In this document: positions 53,782 through 62,705 of the stretch, in pieces
Position numbering within the stretch: position 1 is the stretch's first letter
Layout: the number at the start of each line of letters is the position of its first letter
DNA from: Photobacterium atrarenae
Lineage (GTDB): Bacteria > Pseudomonadota > Gammaproteobacteria > Enterobacterales > Vibrionaceae
Assembly: GCF_024380015.1 (NCBI RefSeq)
Contig: NZ_CP101509.1
Coordinates: 372,001 to 436,000, forward strand
DNA length: 64,000 nucleotides
Direction: 5' to 3'
Translations under genes and position numbers: made by a program
The notes under the pieces: model-generated
Databases searched by the model: none
The model's input: the letters and a program-made list of their open reading frames with translations, nothing else
What the model was told of the DNA's origin: nothing

Positions 53782-55431
53782 TCAGGCGGCTGCCGGCCCT
53801 TCGGAGGGCTGTATTTCGGCTGCGGCCTGTAAAATCATATCGGCACCTTTCTCCGCCACCATCATCACCGGCGCATTGGTGTTCCCCGAGGTGATATTCG
53901 GGAAAATCGACGCATCTACCACCCGCAGCCCCTCCACCCCATGCACTTTCAGCTCATGATTTACCACGGCGTCAGCTTCATCGGGTCCCATCGCGCAAGT
54001 GCCACACAGGTGATAAATCGAGCCGCCATTTTCCCGGAAGTAATCCACCATGGAAGCTTCATCAGTGACCAAGCCGGCTGGTTTGACTTCTACTTCCGTC
54101 AGAGACTGCAGTGTTGGTGCCGTCATGATGTGGCGGATCAGCTTCGTCCCCTGGATCACTTCCTGAATATCTTTCTCGGTACTCAGGTAGCACGGGCGGA
54201 TCGCCGCCGCATCATCCGGATCACCAGACTTCAGGGTGATCTCTCCCCGGCTGCTCGGGCGACAGGGGTTAAACGCAACCAGAAACCCGGAGTAAGGATC
54301 CGGCACCATTTTGGCGTTGGGATCTTTGGGAATTTCATAAGAGAGCGGATTGAAATATAGCTGTATATTCGGCAGTGCTTCATCCTTACTCCCTTTGAAG
54401 AATCCACCCGCCTGATTCACGCTCAGTGCCAGCGGACCGCGACGATTGAGCAAATACTGAAGTCCCGCCTTTGCCTGTCCCCACCAACTTGTCAGATCAT
54501 CATTGAGCGTCTTTTGCGTAGCCCGGTAGTAAAAACTAACACAGACATGATCCTGCAGGTTTTGGCCGACCGCAGGTAAATCTTTCACCACCGGAATGCC
54601 AAGCGACTCTAAACAAGAACGCTCTCCGATGCCGGACAGCATCAGCAGTTTCGGGGAGTCCACTGCCCCTGCCGACAAAATCACTTCCTTGCGAGCATGG
54701 AAAATTTGGTGATCTCCTGCGACCGCGACTTCGACGCCGGTTGCGCGCTGATGCTCATCCACCAGAATTTTCCGAGTCTGGGTATGATGGAAGATGGTCA
54801 GGTTCGCACGCTTTTTTGCCGGCTCAAGGTAGGCAAAGCTACTGGAGTCCCGCATCCCGTTGCGAATATTGGTTTCATAAATACCCGCCCCTTCAAACTG
54901 CGCGCCGTTAAAATCATCATTGAGCGAATATCCCAGCTCTTCGCAGCCTTTGAGGTAAAAGTCGCAGATTTTATGCGCATCATGCTTCATTTGAGTGATG
55001 CCGATCAGGCCTTTTGAGCTGTGGTACTCAGTATCGCCCAACGGATGCTGCTCAAGCTTTTTGAAATATGGCAGCACATCGTCAAAACCCCACCCCGGAT
55101 TACCCTGGCGTGCCCAGTCATCATAATCCTGTCGCTGACCACGAACATAAATCATCGCGTTGATGGAGCCGGATCCCCCCTGGACCTTGCCGCGCGGGGC
55201 ATAAATTGCCCGCCCGGCCATGCTGGATTCCGGCTCACTGTAATACATGTAGTTATACTTCGGGTGATAGTAGGTCTTGGCGAAACCGACCGGTAGCTTG
55301 AACCAGGGGCTGACATCACGGCCCCCGGCTTCAATCAGCAACACCGAGTATTCCCCCGACTCCGTCAGACGATTGGCCAGAATACAGCCGGCAGAGCCGG
55401 CCCCGACAATAATGTAATCGTACTGCTTCAT
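53782..55431 (-). CDS. GMC family FAD-dependent alcohol oxidoreductase
   Basis: A 549-residue glucose-methanol-choline family flavoprotein, close in layout to choline dehydrogenase. The FAD-binding turn DYIIVGAGSAGCILANRL opens the protein, GMC signature 1 is in APRGKVQGGSGSINAMIYVR, signature 2 in ILSAGAVDSPKLLMLSGIG, and the active-site His lies in GGSIYHLCGTCAMGP with an Asn partner in SGNTNAPVMM. It oxidises a primary or secondary alcohol to aldehyde or ketone. There is no betaine or choline gene nearby, so choline is unlikely. The ATG at 55431 has GGAG before it; a GTG at 55440 would overlap the enolase-family stop. It is last in a four-gene operon. Confidence 0.88.
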   Translation of the reverse strand: MKQYDYIIVGAGSAGCILANRLTESGEYSVLLIEAGGRDVSPWFKLPVGFAKTYYHPKYNYMYYSEPESSMAGRAIYAPRGKVQGGSGSINAMIYVRGQRQDYDDWARQGNPGWGFDDVLPYFKKLEQHPLGDTEYHSSKGLIGITQMKHDAHKICDFYLKGCEELGYSLNDDFNGAQFEGAGIYETNIRNGMRDSSSFAYLEPAKKRANLTIFHHTQTRKILVDEHQRATGVEVAVAGDHQIFHARKEVILSAGAVDSPKLLMLSGIGERSCLESLGIPVVKDLPAVGQNLQDHVCVSFYYRATQKTLNDDLTSWWGQAKAGLQYLLNRRGPLALSVNQAGGFFKGSKDEALPNIQLYFNPLSYEIPKDPNAKMVPDPYSGFLVAFNPCRPSSRGEITLKSGDPDDAAAIRPCYLSTEKDIQEVIQGTKLIRHIMTAPTLQSLTEVEVKPAGLVTDEASMVDYFRENGGSIYHLCGTCAMGPDEADAVVNHELKVHGVEGLRVVDASIFPNITSGNTNAPVMMVAEKGADMILQAAAEIQPSEGPAAA

Positions 55432-55436
55432 GCTGA

Positions 55437-56669
55437 TCACTCCGGTTTCACTTTCCAGGATGTCGACGACTCCTGCGTCACATCATATGGCTTTTGATCC
55501 ATCGACAAATGCAGGGTTCGGCTGGTGTACGGCGACCTCGCTTTCACCACATCCATATTCAGCTCAATCCCCAGCCCCGGCTTCTCAGAAGGAATAATGT
55601 AGCCTTTCTCCCAACGGATCGGCTCCTGCAACACGTCGGCATGGAACCCACCCCAGGTCATAATGCTTTCCTGGATCAGGAAGTTCGGGGTCGCCGCAGC
55701 CAGCTGAATACTGGCGGCTGCACCCACTGGCCCGTTATAGAGATGCGGCGCAATCTGAGCATAATGAACTTCCGCCAGTGCAGCGATCTTCTTCGCTTCC
55801 AGGATCCCGCCGACACGCCCCAGGTTCATTTGCAGGATCGACGCCGCGTTATGGCGCAACACCTCATGGAACTCATACTTGGTGGTCAGGCGCTCACCGG
55901 TCGCCACCGGGATCGAGGTCTTCTGTGCCACCCGAGCCATCGCTTCATGCTGGCCCGGTGGGACCGGCTCTTCAAACCAAAGCGGATCAAACGGCTCCAG
56001 GTGCTTGGCCAGGCGAATCGCGGACGACACACACATTTGGCCGTGGGTGCCGAACAGCAGGTCGCAGTGATTCCCGACCGCTTCACGGATCCGTGCACAA
56101 AACTGAGCCGATTTATCCATCGCCTCCAGTGTCAGCTGATGACCGGAGTAGGCCGTATAAGGACCAGCCGGATCAAACTTGAGCGCAGTAAAGCCCAACT
56201 CCATGTTCTGGATGGCACACTCAACCGCTAAGTCGACACTATCGTAGTCGTATTCACCACGGCTGTTTTCCGGATACAGATACGTGTATGAGCGAAGCTT
56301 ATCGTGTACTTTGCCGCCAATGAGCTCATACACAGGTTTACCCGCAGCCTTACCGATAATATCCCAGCAAGCCATCTCCAAGCCGCTGACGACTCCCATC
56401 ATGGTCAGATCCGGCCTTTGCGTGAAACCGCTGGAGTAGGTCTCACGGAAAAAGCGCTCGACATGGTGCGGATCGTGGCCTTTCAGGTAACGCTCAAACA
56501 CATCCTCAATGGCCGCTTTCATCACCTCCGGATGAAACGAAGCAGCATAAACCTCTCCGACTCCTTCAATGCCGCAATCGGTACGAATTTGGACAAAAAT
56601 CCAGTACATGCCGCCAATATGAGGCGCTGGTGTCGCAACAACATGGGTTTCTAAATGCGTAACTTTCAT
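55437..56669 (-). CDS. Mandelate racemase/muconate lactonizing (enolase superfamily) protein
   Basis: A 410-residue acid-sugar dehydratase-like enzyme: N-terminal capping domain (THLETHVVATPAPHIGGMYW) and TIM barrel. Acid/base candidates are Lys164 in ALKFDPAGPY and His309 in QIAPHLYNGP. Metal ligands Glu233/234 (WFEEPVPP) and Glu259 (ATGERL) are present. The usual first ligand Asp, as in the IDFHGR motif of galactonate dehydratase, is replaced: the line reads FGTHGQ with Gly207. Thus it is either a distinct subgroup with another ligand or an altered activity. It probably dehydrates or isomerises a sugar acid made by the neighbouring dehydrogenases. It ends five bases before the GMC gene. Confidence 0.85.
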   Translation of the reverse strand: MKVTHLETHVVATPAPHIGGMYWIFVQIRTDCGIEGVGEVYAASFHPEVMKAAIEDVFERYLKGHDPHHVERFFRETYSSGFTQRPDLTMMGVVSGLEMACWDIIGKAAGKPVYELIGGKVHDKLRSYTYLYPENSRGEYDYDSVDLAVECAIQNMELGFTALKFDPAGPYTAYSGHQLTLEAMDKSAQFCARIREAVGNHCDLLFGTHGQMCVSSAIRLAKHLEPFDPLWFEEPVPPGQHEAMARVAQKTSIPVATGERLTTKYEFHEVLRHNAASILQMNLGRVGGILEAKKIAALAEVHYAQIAPHLYNGPVGAAASIQLAAATPNFLIQESIMTWGGFHADVLQEPIRWEKGYIIPSEKPGLGIELNMDVVKARSPYTSRTLHLSMDQKPYDVTQESSTSWKVKPE

Positions 56670-56672
56670 GGT

Positions 56673-57965
56673 TTAAGCTCCCTGCTTAGCGTCGATCATT
56701 TGTTTTAGTTTCAGGCAGGCAATGGTGCCGATAACGCCCATCACCGCGATATAACCAAAGTAGAGGTGGTACACCGTGAGTCCTTCGTATTTTTCCGCCA
56801 GGTAGCCGTTGATCATCGGCAAGAAAATATCCGGGGTGTATGCAATCAGTGAGATGATCCCAACCGCCAGGCCGGTGACGTGAGCCGGCACATCACACCC
56901 GTCAAGAATTGCCCAGTACAGGCCGCGGATCGCATAGGTCAACACCCCAATCAGCAGCACCAGTGCCAACAGCAGGGTGATGCTCTGCATATCCGGTAGC
57001 GCAATCATCAGCAGCAAACCAATAGACGAGCCGAGCAAAGACAAGGCCAGCACGTTTTCGATCCGGAACCGGTCCCCGAGAAAACCTGCGCCAATGCCGC
57101 CAATCGGACGCATCCAGAGTTTCGCAACCGTGATAAAGCCAGCAGTCACAGCACTGATTTCATAGCTTTGTTGCATGTAAGCGGAGAAAGAATACGTTGC
57201 CCAGAACAGCTGATAACCACAGAAAATCACCCCTGCCACCAGCCACAGCTCAGGAATGGAAGCTAAAAACTTCAGATTACCGATCAACGTTCCCTGACGT
57301 TCGGCCTTTTCTTCTTCAACTTCGTTTTTATTGTTGAAAAACAGGAAGATGACCACCGCCAGTGTCAGGCAGGTGTAGGCATACATGTAGATCACCTGCT
57401 TCAGGGCGACCGTTGTTGATTCGCCATTGGTTTCAATGGCATAGGCAAACAAACCAATCGCTATTGTCGCCAGCACGGCTTCCACCAGACCACGCCCGCC
57501 GTCCAGAATGCCGAAAAATCGGCCTTGTTCATTCTTGCTGGCCAGCATCTTGACCCCTTTGATCAAGGACGCCCAGAAGGTCAATCCTGCTGCCAGGCCC
57601 CAGCCCAAAAAGATGTATGGCAACACGGCTTTAGAAGGAACAGAGGCAAACCAGAGGCCCAGGCCGCCGGTGGCTGCCATTGAAAAAGTGATCAGGAGCC
57701 GGGGAGAAAATTTATCTGCCAGCCATCCGCTCGGCAGGTAGCAGACCATATACATCACGCCCAGTGCCGAGTAATAGCTGCCCAGCTCGGAAGTGGTGAT
57801 GTTAAATACTTCGAGAATCGAGACCTCGAAATTCTGACGCAGATACAGCAGCGGGTAGATCGCGCCGCCCGCCATCAGGATCAATAAAAATTGAAAATAA
57901 CGGCTCATCTGCTCTTTTTTGGATGTAGGCGTGCCTACAACGGGTTCCATCGTTGCATTTGACAT
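56673..57965 (-). CDS. MFS transporter (sugar-acid/phosphate-sugar type)
   Basis: A 430-residue 12-helix major facilitator of the group that includes YihN-like and hexuronate carriers. Marks are LLYLRQNFEVSILEVFNITT near the start, the loop 2-3 motif GWLADKFSPRLLITFSM, and a charged central loop after helix 6 (NNKNEVEEEKAERQGT). It should import the substrate of the operon, probably a sugar acid or related polyol, by proton symport. It lies three bases upstream of the enolase-family gene, so the two are tightly coupled. The substrate is unknown. Confidence 0.88.
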   Translation of the reverse strand: MSNATMEPVVGTPTSKKEQMSRYFQFLLILMAGGAIYPLLYLRQNFEVSILEVFNITTSELGSYYSALGVMYMVCYLPSGWLADKFSPRLLITFSMAATGGLGLWFASVPSKAVLPYIFLGWGLAAGLTFWASLIKGVKMLASKNEQGRFFGILDGGRGLVEAVLATIAIGLFAYAIETNGESTTVALKQVIYMYAYTCLTLAVVIFLFFNNKNEVEEEKAERQGTLIGNLKFLASIPELWLVAGVIFCGYQLFWATYSFSAYMQQSYEISAVTAGFITVAKLWMRPIGGIGAGFLGDRFRIENVLALSLLGSSIGLLLMIALPDMQSITLLLALVLLIGVLTYAIRGLYWAILDGCDVPAHVTGLAVGIISLIAYTPDIFLPMINGYLAEKYEGLTVYHLYFGYIAVMGVIGTIACLKLKQMIDAKQGA

Positions 57966-58043
57966 GATTCAGTCCTTTTGTGTTTGCAGGCGCACTTTGT
58001 ATTTGTTATCTGGCGTGCGCCTTCAAGTCAGGGAAGTCCGGGC

Positions 58044-59468
58044 TTAGTATTTGGCAACCACTAAGCGGGTTTGGGTGTAATCCAGCATGCCGTGCTTGCC
58101 ATCGTCGCCACCGAGGCCGGAGCGTTTCCAACCCTGGTGATAGCCCTGGTAAGGGTCGGCAGGGATCCGGTTGATGTAGAACTCACCGGCTTCGATGTTA
58201 TTTGCCACTTGCATCGCATCACGGTAGCTCTCGGTGTAAATCAGCGAGGCCAGGCCAAACTGGTGGTCGTTAGCCAGTTCAATGGCTTCTTCAATGGTCT
58301 TGTAAGTCAGGATCGGCAACACCGGGCCAAAGATTTCTTCCTGAACAATTTCCATGTCCTGACGGCAATTGGTCAGAATTGTCGGAGGATAGAAATGACC
58401 TTTCCCTTCCGGAATAAAGCCGCCCGTCATCAGATGGGCGCCATCGTCGATGGCACGCTCCACCATCTGATGAATATTCAGCCGTGCATTCTCGTTGACC
58501 AGTGGCCCCATGTAACTCGGCTCCTGCGAGCGCGGGCCATACTGAACACTTTCCATCTCTTGCTTGAGCAACATGGTAAATTCCGACTTGATGGACTCGT
58601 GCACATAGACCCGCTCAACCGCCGTGCACAACTGGCCGCAATTCGAAGTTTTCGAGGCCACAATCTCACGTGCCGCTTTGGCCAGATCTGCATCCGGGGC
58701 CACAATGGCCGGCGTTTTCCCGCCCAGCTCCAGGGAAGACTTGGCAATATTGACCTGAGAGTACTCCAGCACCTTACGCCCTGCGCCGACACTGCCGGTT
58801 AAGGTGATCATGCCGACTTTCGGGTGGGTACACATGGTCTCTGCAGTTGCGTGATCCATGGTCAGAATATTCACCACGCCTGCCGGCAACTCGGCTTCTA
58901 CAATCGCCTGTGCAATCGCAAACGCCGAGCAAGGAGTATTGTTGCTGGGACGGACCACCACGGTATTTCCGGTGATCAAGGCCGGGGCGATTTTGCGCAG
59001 CAGCGTATATACCGGATAGTTAAACGGGATCAGACACGCCACCACACCGATCGGCTCGCGATGAAGCAACAGGTTTTCATCCGGCGTATCGCTGGGAATG
59101 ATTTCCCCTTCAATCCGGCGCGCCCACTCTGCGTGATATCGGGTAATATCCGCCGCATAAATGGTCTCGTTCACAGCATCTTCGACACTTTTCCCGGACT
59201 CCAGCGCCAGCACCCGGCCGATATCACCAGCGTGCTCAACCAGCTTGTCCGCCAGCTTTTTCAGGTGTTCGCCCCGCTCAAGACTGGTCAAGCGACGCCA
59301 GGTACGCTGAGCCTGGCTGGCCACTGCCACCGCATCCAGTACATCCTTTGACGATGCAGCAGTCACTTGGGCGATCTGCGTTTCATTTTCGGGGTTATAG
59401 ACGGCAATCGTTTCGTGACCGACCGTCTCCTGAAACTGATTATTGACAAAATTACGTTCCACTCGCAT
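58044..59468 (-). CDS. Aldehyde dehydrogenase, AldA (lactaldehyde dehydrogenase)-like
   Basis: A 474-residue NAD-dependent aldehyde dehydrogenase similar along its length to E. coli AldA. Marks are IPFNYPVYTLLRKIAPALIT, LTGSVGAGRKVLEYS, catalytic Glu247 in SSLELGGKTPAIV, catalytic Cys281 in NCGQLCTAVERVYV, and EFYINRIPADPYQGYHQGWK near the end. AldA-type enzymes oxidise lactaldehyde, glycolaldehyde and some sugar aldehydes to acids. It is the first gene of the minus-strand operon and divergent from the IclR gene, with a 16-bp palindrome between. It likely acts with the GMC oxidoreductase on the same substrate, alcohol to aldehyde to acid. Confidence 0.9.
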   Translation of the reverse strand: MRVERNFVNNQFQETVGHETIAVYNPENETQIAQVTAASSKDVLDAVAVASQAQRTWRRLTSLERGEHLKKLADKLVEHAGDIGRVLALESGKSVEDAVNETIYAADITRYHAEWARRIEGEIIPSDTPDENLLLHREPIGVVACLIPFNYPVYTLLRKIAPALITGNTVVVRPSNNTPCSAFAIAQAIVEAELPAGVVNILTMDHATAETMCTHPKVGMITLTGSVGAGRKVLEYSQVNIAKSSLELGGKTPAIVAPDADLAKAAREIVASKTSNCGQLCTAVERVYVHESIKSEFTMLLKQEMESVQYGPRSQEPSYMGPLVNENARLNIHQMVERAIDDGAHLMTGGFIPEGKGHFYPPTILTNCRQDMEIVQEEIFGPVLPILTYKTIEEAIELANDHQFGLASLIYTESYRDAMQVANNIEAGEFYINRIPADPYQGYHQGWKRSGLGGDDGKHGMLDYTQTRLVVAKY

Positions 59469-59549
59469 GAGGCTTCTCCACTTTGTTTTGAAGAATCTTA
59501 TGGAGCTACTGATAAATCGGTCAAACGTGATGGGGCTAAAATCAAATTA

Positions 59550-59565
59550 TTTCCATATATGGAAA
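59550..59565. promoter_or_regulatory. 16-bp palindrome, probable IclR operator
   Basis: TTTCCATA followed by its exact reverse complement TATGGAAA, midway between the divergent AldA-like and IclR genes. The TTCCA/TGGAA half-sites recall the boxes reported for IclR-family proteins. It lies 81 bases before the dehydrogenase start and 42 before the IclR start. Confidence 0.7.
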
Positions 59566-59607
59566 AATAAATGTGATAGCATTTCAATTAACGACATTTT
59601 AACAACT

Positions 59608-60378
59608 ATGTTACCAGCCATGTTACCCACCAAATCCAAAGCACCGGCGGTCGATGGCGCCGTGCAGATACTGCAACTACTTGCCCGTTCATCGACCTCT
59701 TTATCCCTGTCAGAGATCTCGGAAGAGACCGGGCTAGCTTATTCCACTACCCACCGATTGCTGGAAGCCCTGCTACAGCACGGCATGATTAGCATTGACC
59801 CCAGCGCCCGCAAAAAATATTGCATGGGCGCAGCCATCTTTCAGCTCGCCTCAACCGTGTTCAGCCGCCAGGATTCCATCTCGATCTTTCATCCGATTGC
59901 AGAAATCCTGAAGAACGAAACCTATCAGTCGGTCTATCTCAATATCGAAGTCGGGAGCCGGATCGTCACCATCGCCAAAACAGAATCATCCATGGCCAGG
60001 GTGTCGAACGTCTACATCGGAACCACCTTTCCGGTGTACGAAGCCGCACCCGGTAAAGCGATTTTATCCACTCGCCCTGCCCGCTTTCAGGAAGATTATC
60101 TCGCGCAAGTCCTTCCCAAGGGCCAAAATGCCCCGCAACGTTTGGCGGCGATGCTGGAAGAGCTGCAACAGGCCCGGCGACTCGGTTACGCCGTCACGGA
60201 AAGTCCGGATTCGTCCAGCCTGAGTTTTATTGCGGCGCCGGTGTTGGATCTCAACAACCAGGCCATCGCCGCCATCAGCCTGGGAGTCAATCGTGAGGAA
60301 TTTACCAAACAGCATATCCGGGAGTTATCGGCGCACCTCATTCAGGCAACCCGGCAGCTCTCCTCCCGATTGCAATGA
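59608..60378 (+). CDS. IclR family transcriptional regulator
   Basis: A regulator of about 256 residues with an N-terminal winged HTH (AVDGAVQILQLLARSSTSLS, LSEISEETGLAYSTTHRLLE) and a C-terminal GAF-like effector domain (YQSVYLNIEVGSRIVTIAKT, VYEAAPGKAILSTRP, VTESPDSSSLSFIAAPVLDL). The start is taken at ATG 59608 because the family domain begins soon after; the reading from 59443 would cross the operator. IclR proteins often repress catabolic operons and respond to an intermediate. Divergence from the AldA-like gene across a 16-bp palindrome makes control of the GMC/enolase/MFS/ALDH operon very likely. Confidence 0.9.
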   Translation: MLPAMLPTKSKAPAVDGAVQILQLLARSSTSLSLSEISEETGLAYSTTHRLLEALLQHGMISIDPSARKKYCMGAAIFQLASTVFSRQDSISIFHPIAEILKNETYQSVYLNIEVGSRIVTIAKTESSMARVSNVYIGTTFPVYEAAPGKAILSTRPARFQEDYLAQVLPKGQNAPQRLAAMLEELQQARRLGYAVTESPDSSSLSFIAAPVLDLNNQAIAAISLGVNREEFTKQHIRELSAHLIQATRQLSSRLQ

Positions 60379-60440
60379 ACCCACTCTGTGAACTCACAGT
60401 CTCAGTTTCTGAGACCCAAAGGATTAATTTCTGCGCCTTC

Positions 60441-60527
60441 GTTAATAAGATGTAAACACACAATTGTGAGCGCTTTCTTGACACTATACATTTGTCATCA
60501 CTTCACACGGATGACACAGAGGATAGG
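60441..60527 (+). promoter_or_regulatory. Promoter region of the Xaa-Pro aminopeptidase gene (duplicated copy A)
   Basis: This segment aligns without gaps to 62619-62705 in front of the OppA-like gene; by hand count about 70 of 93 positions agree, counting into the first codons. Shared blocks are GTTAATAA, TGTAAA, CAATTG, ATACATTT, ACACGGATG and AGAGGATA. Possible -35 and -10 boxes, TTGTGA and TACATT, are 17 bases apart. The GntR-type palindrome seen in copy B is not intact here, only its right end ATACA. Confidence 0.7.
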
Positions 60528-62330
60528 ATGAGTCTTCAAGCAAGTACGCACTGCCCGGTTTCCCAGCGTCTCAGCCAACTACGCGATGCCATGTCGGCGT
60601 TGCAGCTCGACGCCTATATCGTCACCAACAACGATCCCCACAGCAGCGAATATTCAGCCGATCATTGGCTGGCCCGGCGCTGGATCACCGGTTTCACCGG
60701 CTCGGCGGGCGATGCGGTGATCACCCCTGACGGTGGTGGTTTGTGGACCGATGGCCGTTACTACATCCAGGCTGAAGAGCAGCTGCAAGGCAGCGGGCTT
60801 CCTCTGTTTAAAGCCAGACTGGCGGAAACCCCGTCGATCCCAGAATGGCTGGCGCAGACACTGCCGGCCAACAGCCGGGTCGGCGTCGACGGCCGCACCA
60901 TCAGTTATGCGTTTTACCAACAACTTCAGACCGCGTTTGCCGACAAAGCCATCGACATCGTGCTGGAGCACGACCTGATCGGCGGGATCTGGCACGATCG
61001 CCCGGTCCGGCCGACCACACCTGTGTTCAATCATCCGCTGCAATACGCCGGACAGACCACGGCACAAAAGCTGGCCCAAATCCGCCAGTACATGACCAGC
61101 GATCAGGTGGATGATCTGCTGATCTCAACGCTGGATGATGTGATGTGGACCCTCAACATTCGTGGCGGCGATACCCCATACTGTCCAATTTCTGAGGGCT
61201 ACCTGCTAATCAATGCCCAAACGGCTACGCTGTTTATCGATCTGCAGAAACTGCCGGAAGACGTACAAAGCAAACTCGAAGCGCAAGGCGTTAGTTGCCA
61301 GCCTTATGAACACATCAGCGACGTCCTGGGCAAGCTGGATGCCGGGCATCATTTCCGCAGTTGTGCCAGCCACAGCGATGCGCGCCTGATCTGCAGTCTG
61401 CCCGACGGCCTGACCGTGACACACCAGCGCAGTTATGTCACCGACATGAAAGCCAGCAAGAACGACACCGAGCTGGAAAACATGGAAGAGACGTTGCGGC
61501 TGGACGGGATCGCGATGGTAAAGTTCATGACCTGGCTGGAACAGCAGGTCCCCGGCGGCGACGTCACCGAACTCAGCGCCGAGCAGCAGCTACAGCATTT
61601 TCGCGCCTTAGCGCCGACCTACCTGGGTGACAGTTTCCGCACCATTGCCGGATTTGCCGAGCACGGCGCGAAAATGCACTACGCCGCCGATGAAGACAGC
61701 AACAAGCCGGTTGACGAGTCGAACTTCTTCCTGGTCGACTCCGGTGGCCAGTATCTGGGCGGCACCACGGACATCACCCGCACCTTCAGTTTCGGCACCC
61801 TGAGCCAGCAACAGCGCATCGACTATACCCTGGTGCTCAAAGCGGTGATCCGGCTCAGCCAGGCACGTTTTCTCAAAGGCTCTACCGGCTCCAACCTGGA
61901 CGTGCTGGCGCGCGGGGTGTTGTGGCAACAGGGTATCGACTACAAGTGCGGTACCGGCCATGGGGTCGGCATGTGCCTGAATGTCCACGAAGGGCCGCAG
62001 AACTTCTCGCAATCCCCGACCGAGGTCGAGCTGAAGCCGAATATGGTGATCACCAACGAGCCCGGCGTCTACCGCGAAGGCGAATACGGCGTGCGGATCG
62101 AAAACATCATGAAGGTGGTGAAGATTGAGCAGAACGAGTTTGGTGATTTTTACGGTTTCGACACCATCACCCTGGCGCCAATCGCCACCCACCCGCTGGA
62201 GCCGGCCTTGCTGGATGCTTCCGAGCGCCAGTGGCTCAATGACTACCATGCCAAAGTCTTTGACGCGCTCGAAGGGGATTTAACCCCGCAAGAGCGCGAC
62301 TGGCTGCAACGCGCAACAGCGGCGGTGTAA
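60528..62330 (+). CDS. Xaa-Pro aminopeptidase (M24 family, aminopeptidase P)
   Basis: A 600-residue metallopeptidase that removes the N-terminal residue from peptides with Pro at position 2. It has the long three-domain layout: two creatinase-like N-terminal domains (VSQRLSQLRDAMSALQLDAY; a second from about 165) and a C-terminal pita-bread domain. The five metal ligands are visible: Asp in FFLVDSGGQY, Asp in GGTTDITRTF, His in GTGHGVGMCLNVHEGP, Glu in ITNEPGVY and Glu in GVRIENIM. The start is the ATG at 60528, with AGAGGA before it. No signal peptide is seen, so it is cytoplasmic. It shares a duplicated promoter with the peptide-binding gene downstream. Confidence 0.93.
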   Translation: MSLQASTHCPVSQRLSQLRDAMSALQLDAYIVTNNDPHSSEYSADHWLARRWITGFTGSAGDAVITPDGGGLWTDGRYYIQAEEQLQGSGLPLFKARLAETPSIPEWLAQTLPANSRVGVDGRTISYAFYQQLQTAFADKAIDIVLEHDLIGGIWHDRPVRPTTPVFNHPLQYAGQTTAQKLAQIRQYMTSDQVDDLLISTLDDVMWTLNIRGGDTPYCPISEGYLLINAQTATLFIDLQKLPEDVQSKLEAQGVSCQPYEHISDVLGKLDAGHHFRSCASHSDARLICSLPDGLTVTHQRSYVTDMKASKNDTELENMEETLRLDGIAMVKFMTWLEQQVPGGDVTELSAEQQLQHFRALAPTYLGDSFRTIAGFAEHGAKMHYAADEDSNKPVDESNFFLVDSGGQYLGGTTDITRTFSFGTLSQQQRIDYTLVLKAVIRLSQARFLKGSTGSNLDVLARGVLWQQGIDYKCGTGHGVGMCLNVHEGPQNFSQSPTEVELKPNMVITNEPGVYREGEYGVRIENIMKVVKIEQNEFGDFYGFDTITLAPIATHPLEPALLDASERQWLNDYHAKVFDALEGDLTPQERDWLQRATAAV

Positions 62331-62494
62331 CATTTTCGCAATGCCATGAGGTCGCGGCACCTGTCGCAATCTCACAACACAGCTTCCAATCCCTCAATGC
62401 CGGGCCATCGTTCAATCTCCCGAGCGGTCCGGCTTATTTGCCACCCCTGGTTGTGCTCAGCGGTTGGCCTTACTTCCTTACTTCTGTAGTGTTT

Positions 62495-62518
62495 GCCGGC
62501 TTTCAGCCGGCTTTTTTT
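62495..62518 (+). terminator. Intrinsic terminator in the aminopeptidase-OppA gap
   Basis: GCCGGCT (62495-62501), loop TTC, AGCCGGC (62505-62511), then seven T (62512-62518). It lies 165 bases past the aminopeptidase stop. The rest of the 375-bp gap shows no gene: bases 62331-62490 hold nothing I can name, and 62619-62705 is the promoter of the next gene. Confidence 0.9.
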
Positions 62519-62618
62519 ATTCCGATGCCGGCCACAGGTCTCTCGCTGTCAATCTTCACTATTGCCTGCCGCCATGGTCTCACTTTTTGGCACCACCGGG
62601 ATCACTTTATGCCCCCTT

Positions 62619-62705
62619 GTTAATAAAGTGTAAAAATTCAATTGAGAGCATTTTGTATACAATATACATTTATTCTCAACTTACACGGATGTGAAAGAGG
62701 ATAAG
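62619..62705 (+). promoter_or_regulatory. Promoter of the OppA-like gene (duplicated copy B) with GntR-type operator
   Basis: A gapless, diverged duplicate of the aminopeptidase promoter at 60441-60527. Possible -35 TTGAGA (62642-62647) and -10 TACATT (62665-62670) have a 17-base spacer. Inside it, TTGTATACAATATACA at 62653-62668 is identical to the last 16 bases of the palindrome at 15361-15382 in the hydroxyproline cluster. A repressor bound there would cover the core promoter. Confidence 0.8.

Noticed and set aside
53782..55431. Choline dehydrogenase (betaine synthesis)
   Set aside because: The GMC fold fits, but no betaine aldehyde dehydrogenase of BetB type, BetI regulator or choline carrier is nearby; the neighbours point to sugar-acid or polyol metabolism.
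60441..60527. Second copy of the GntR operator before the aminopeptidase gene
   Set aside because: Only ATACA of the right arm is kept and the dyad is lost, so it was not called as an operator although the region is a duplicate of the OppA promoter.
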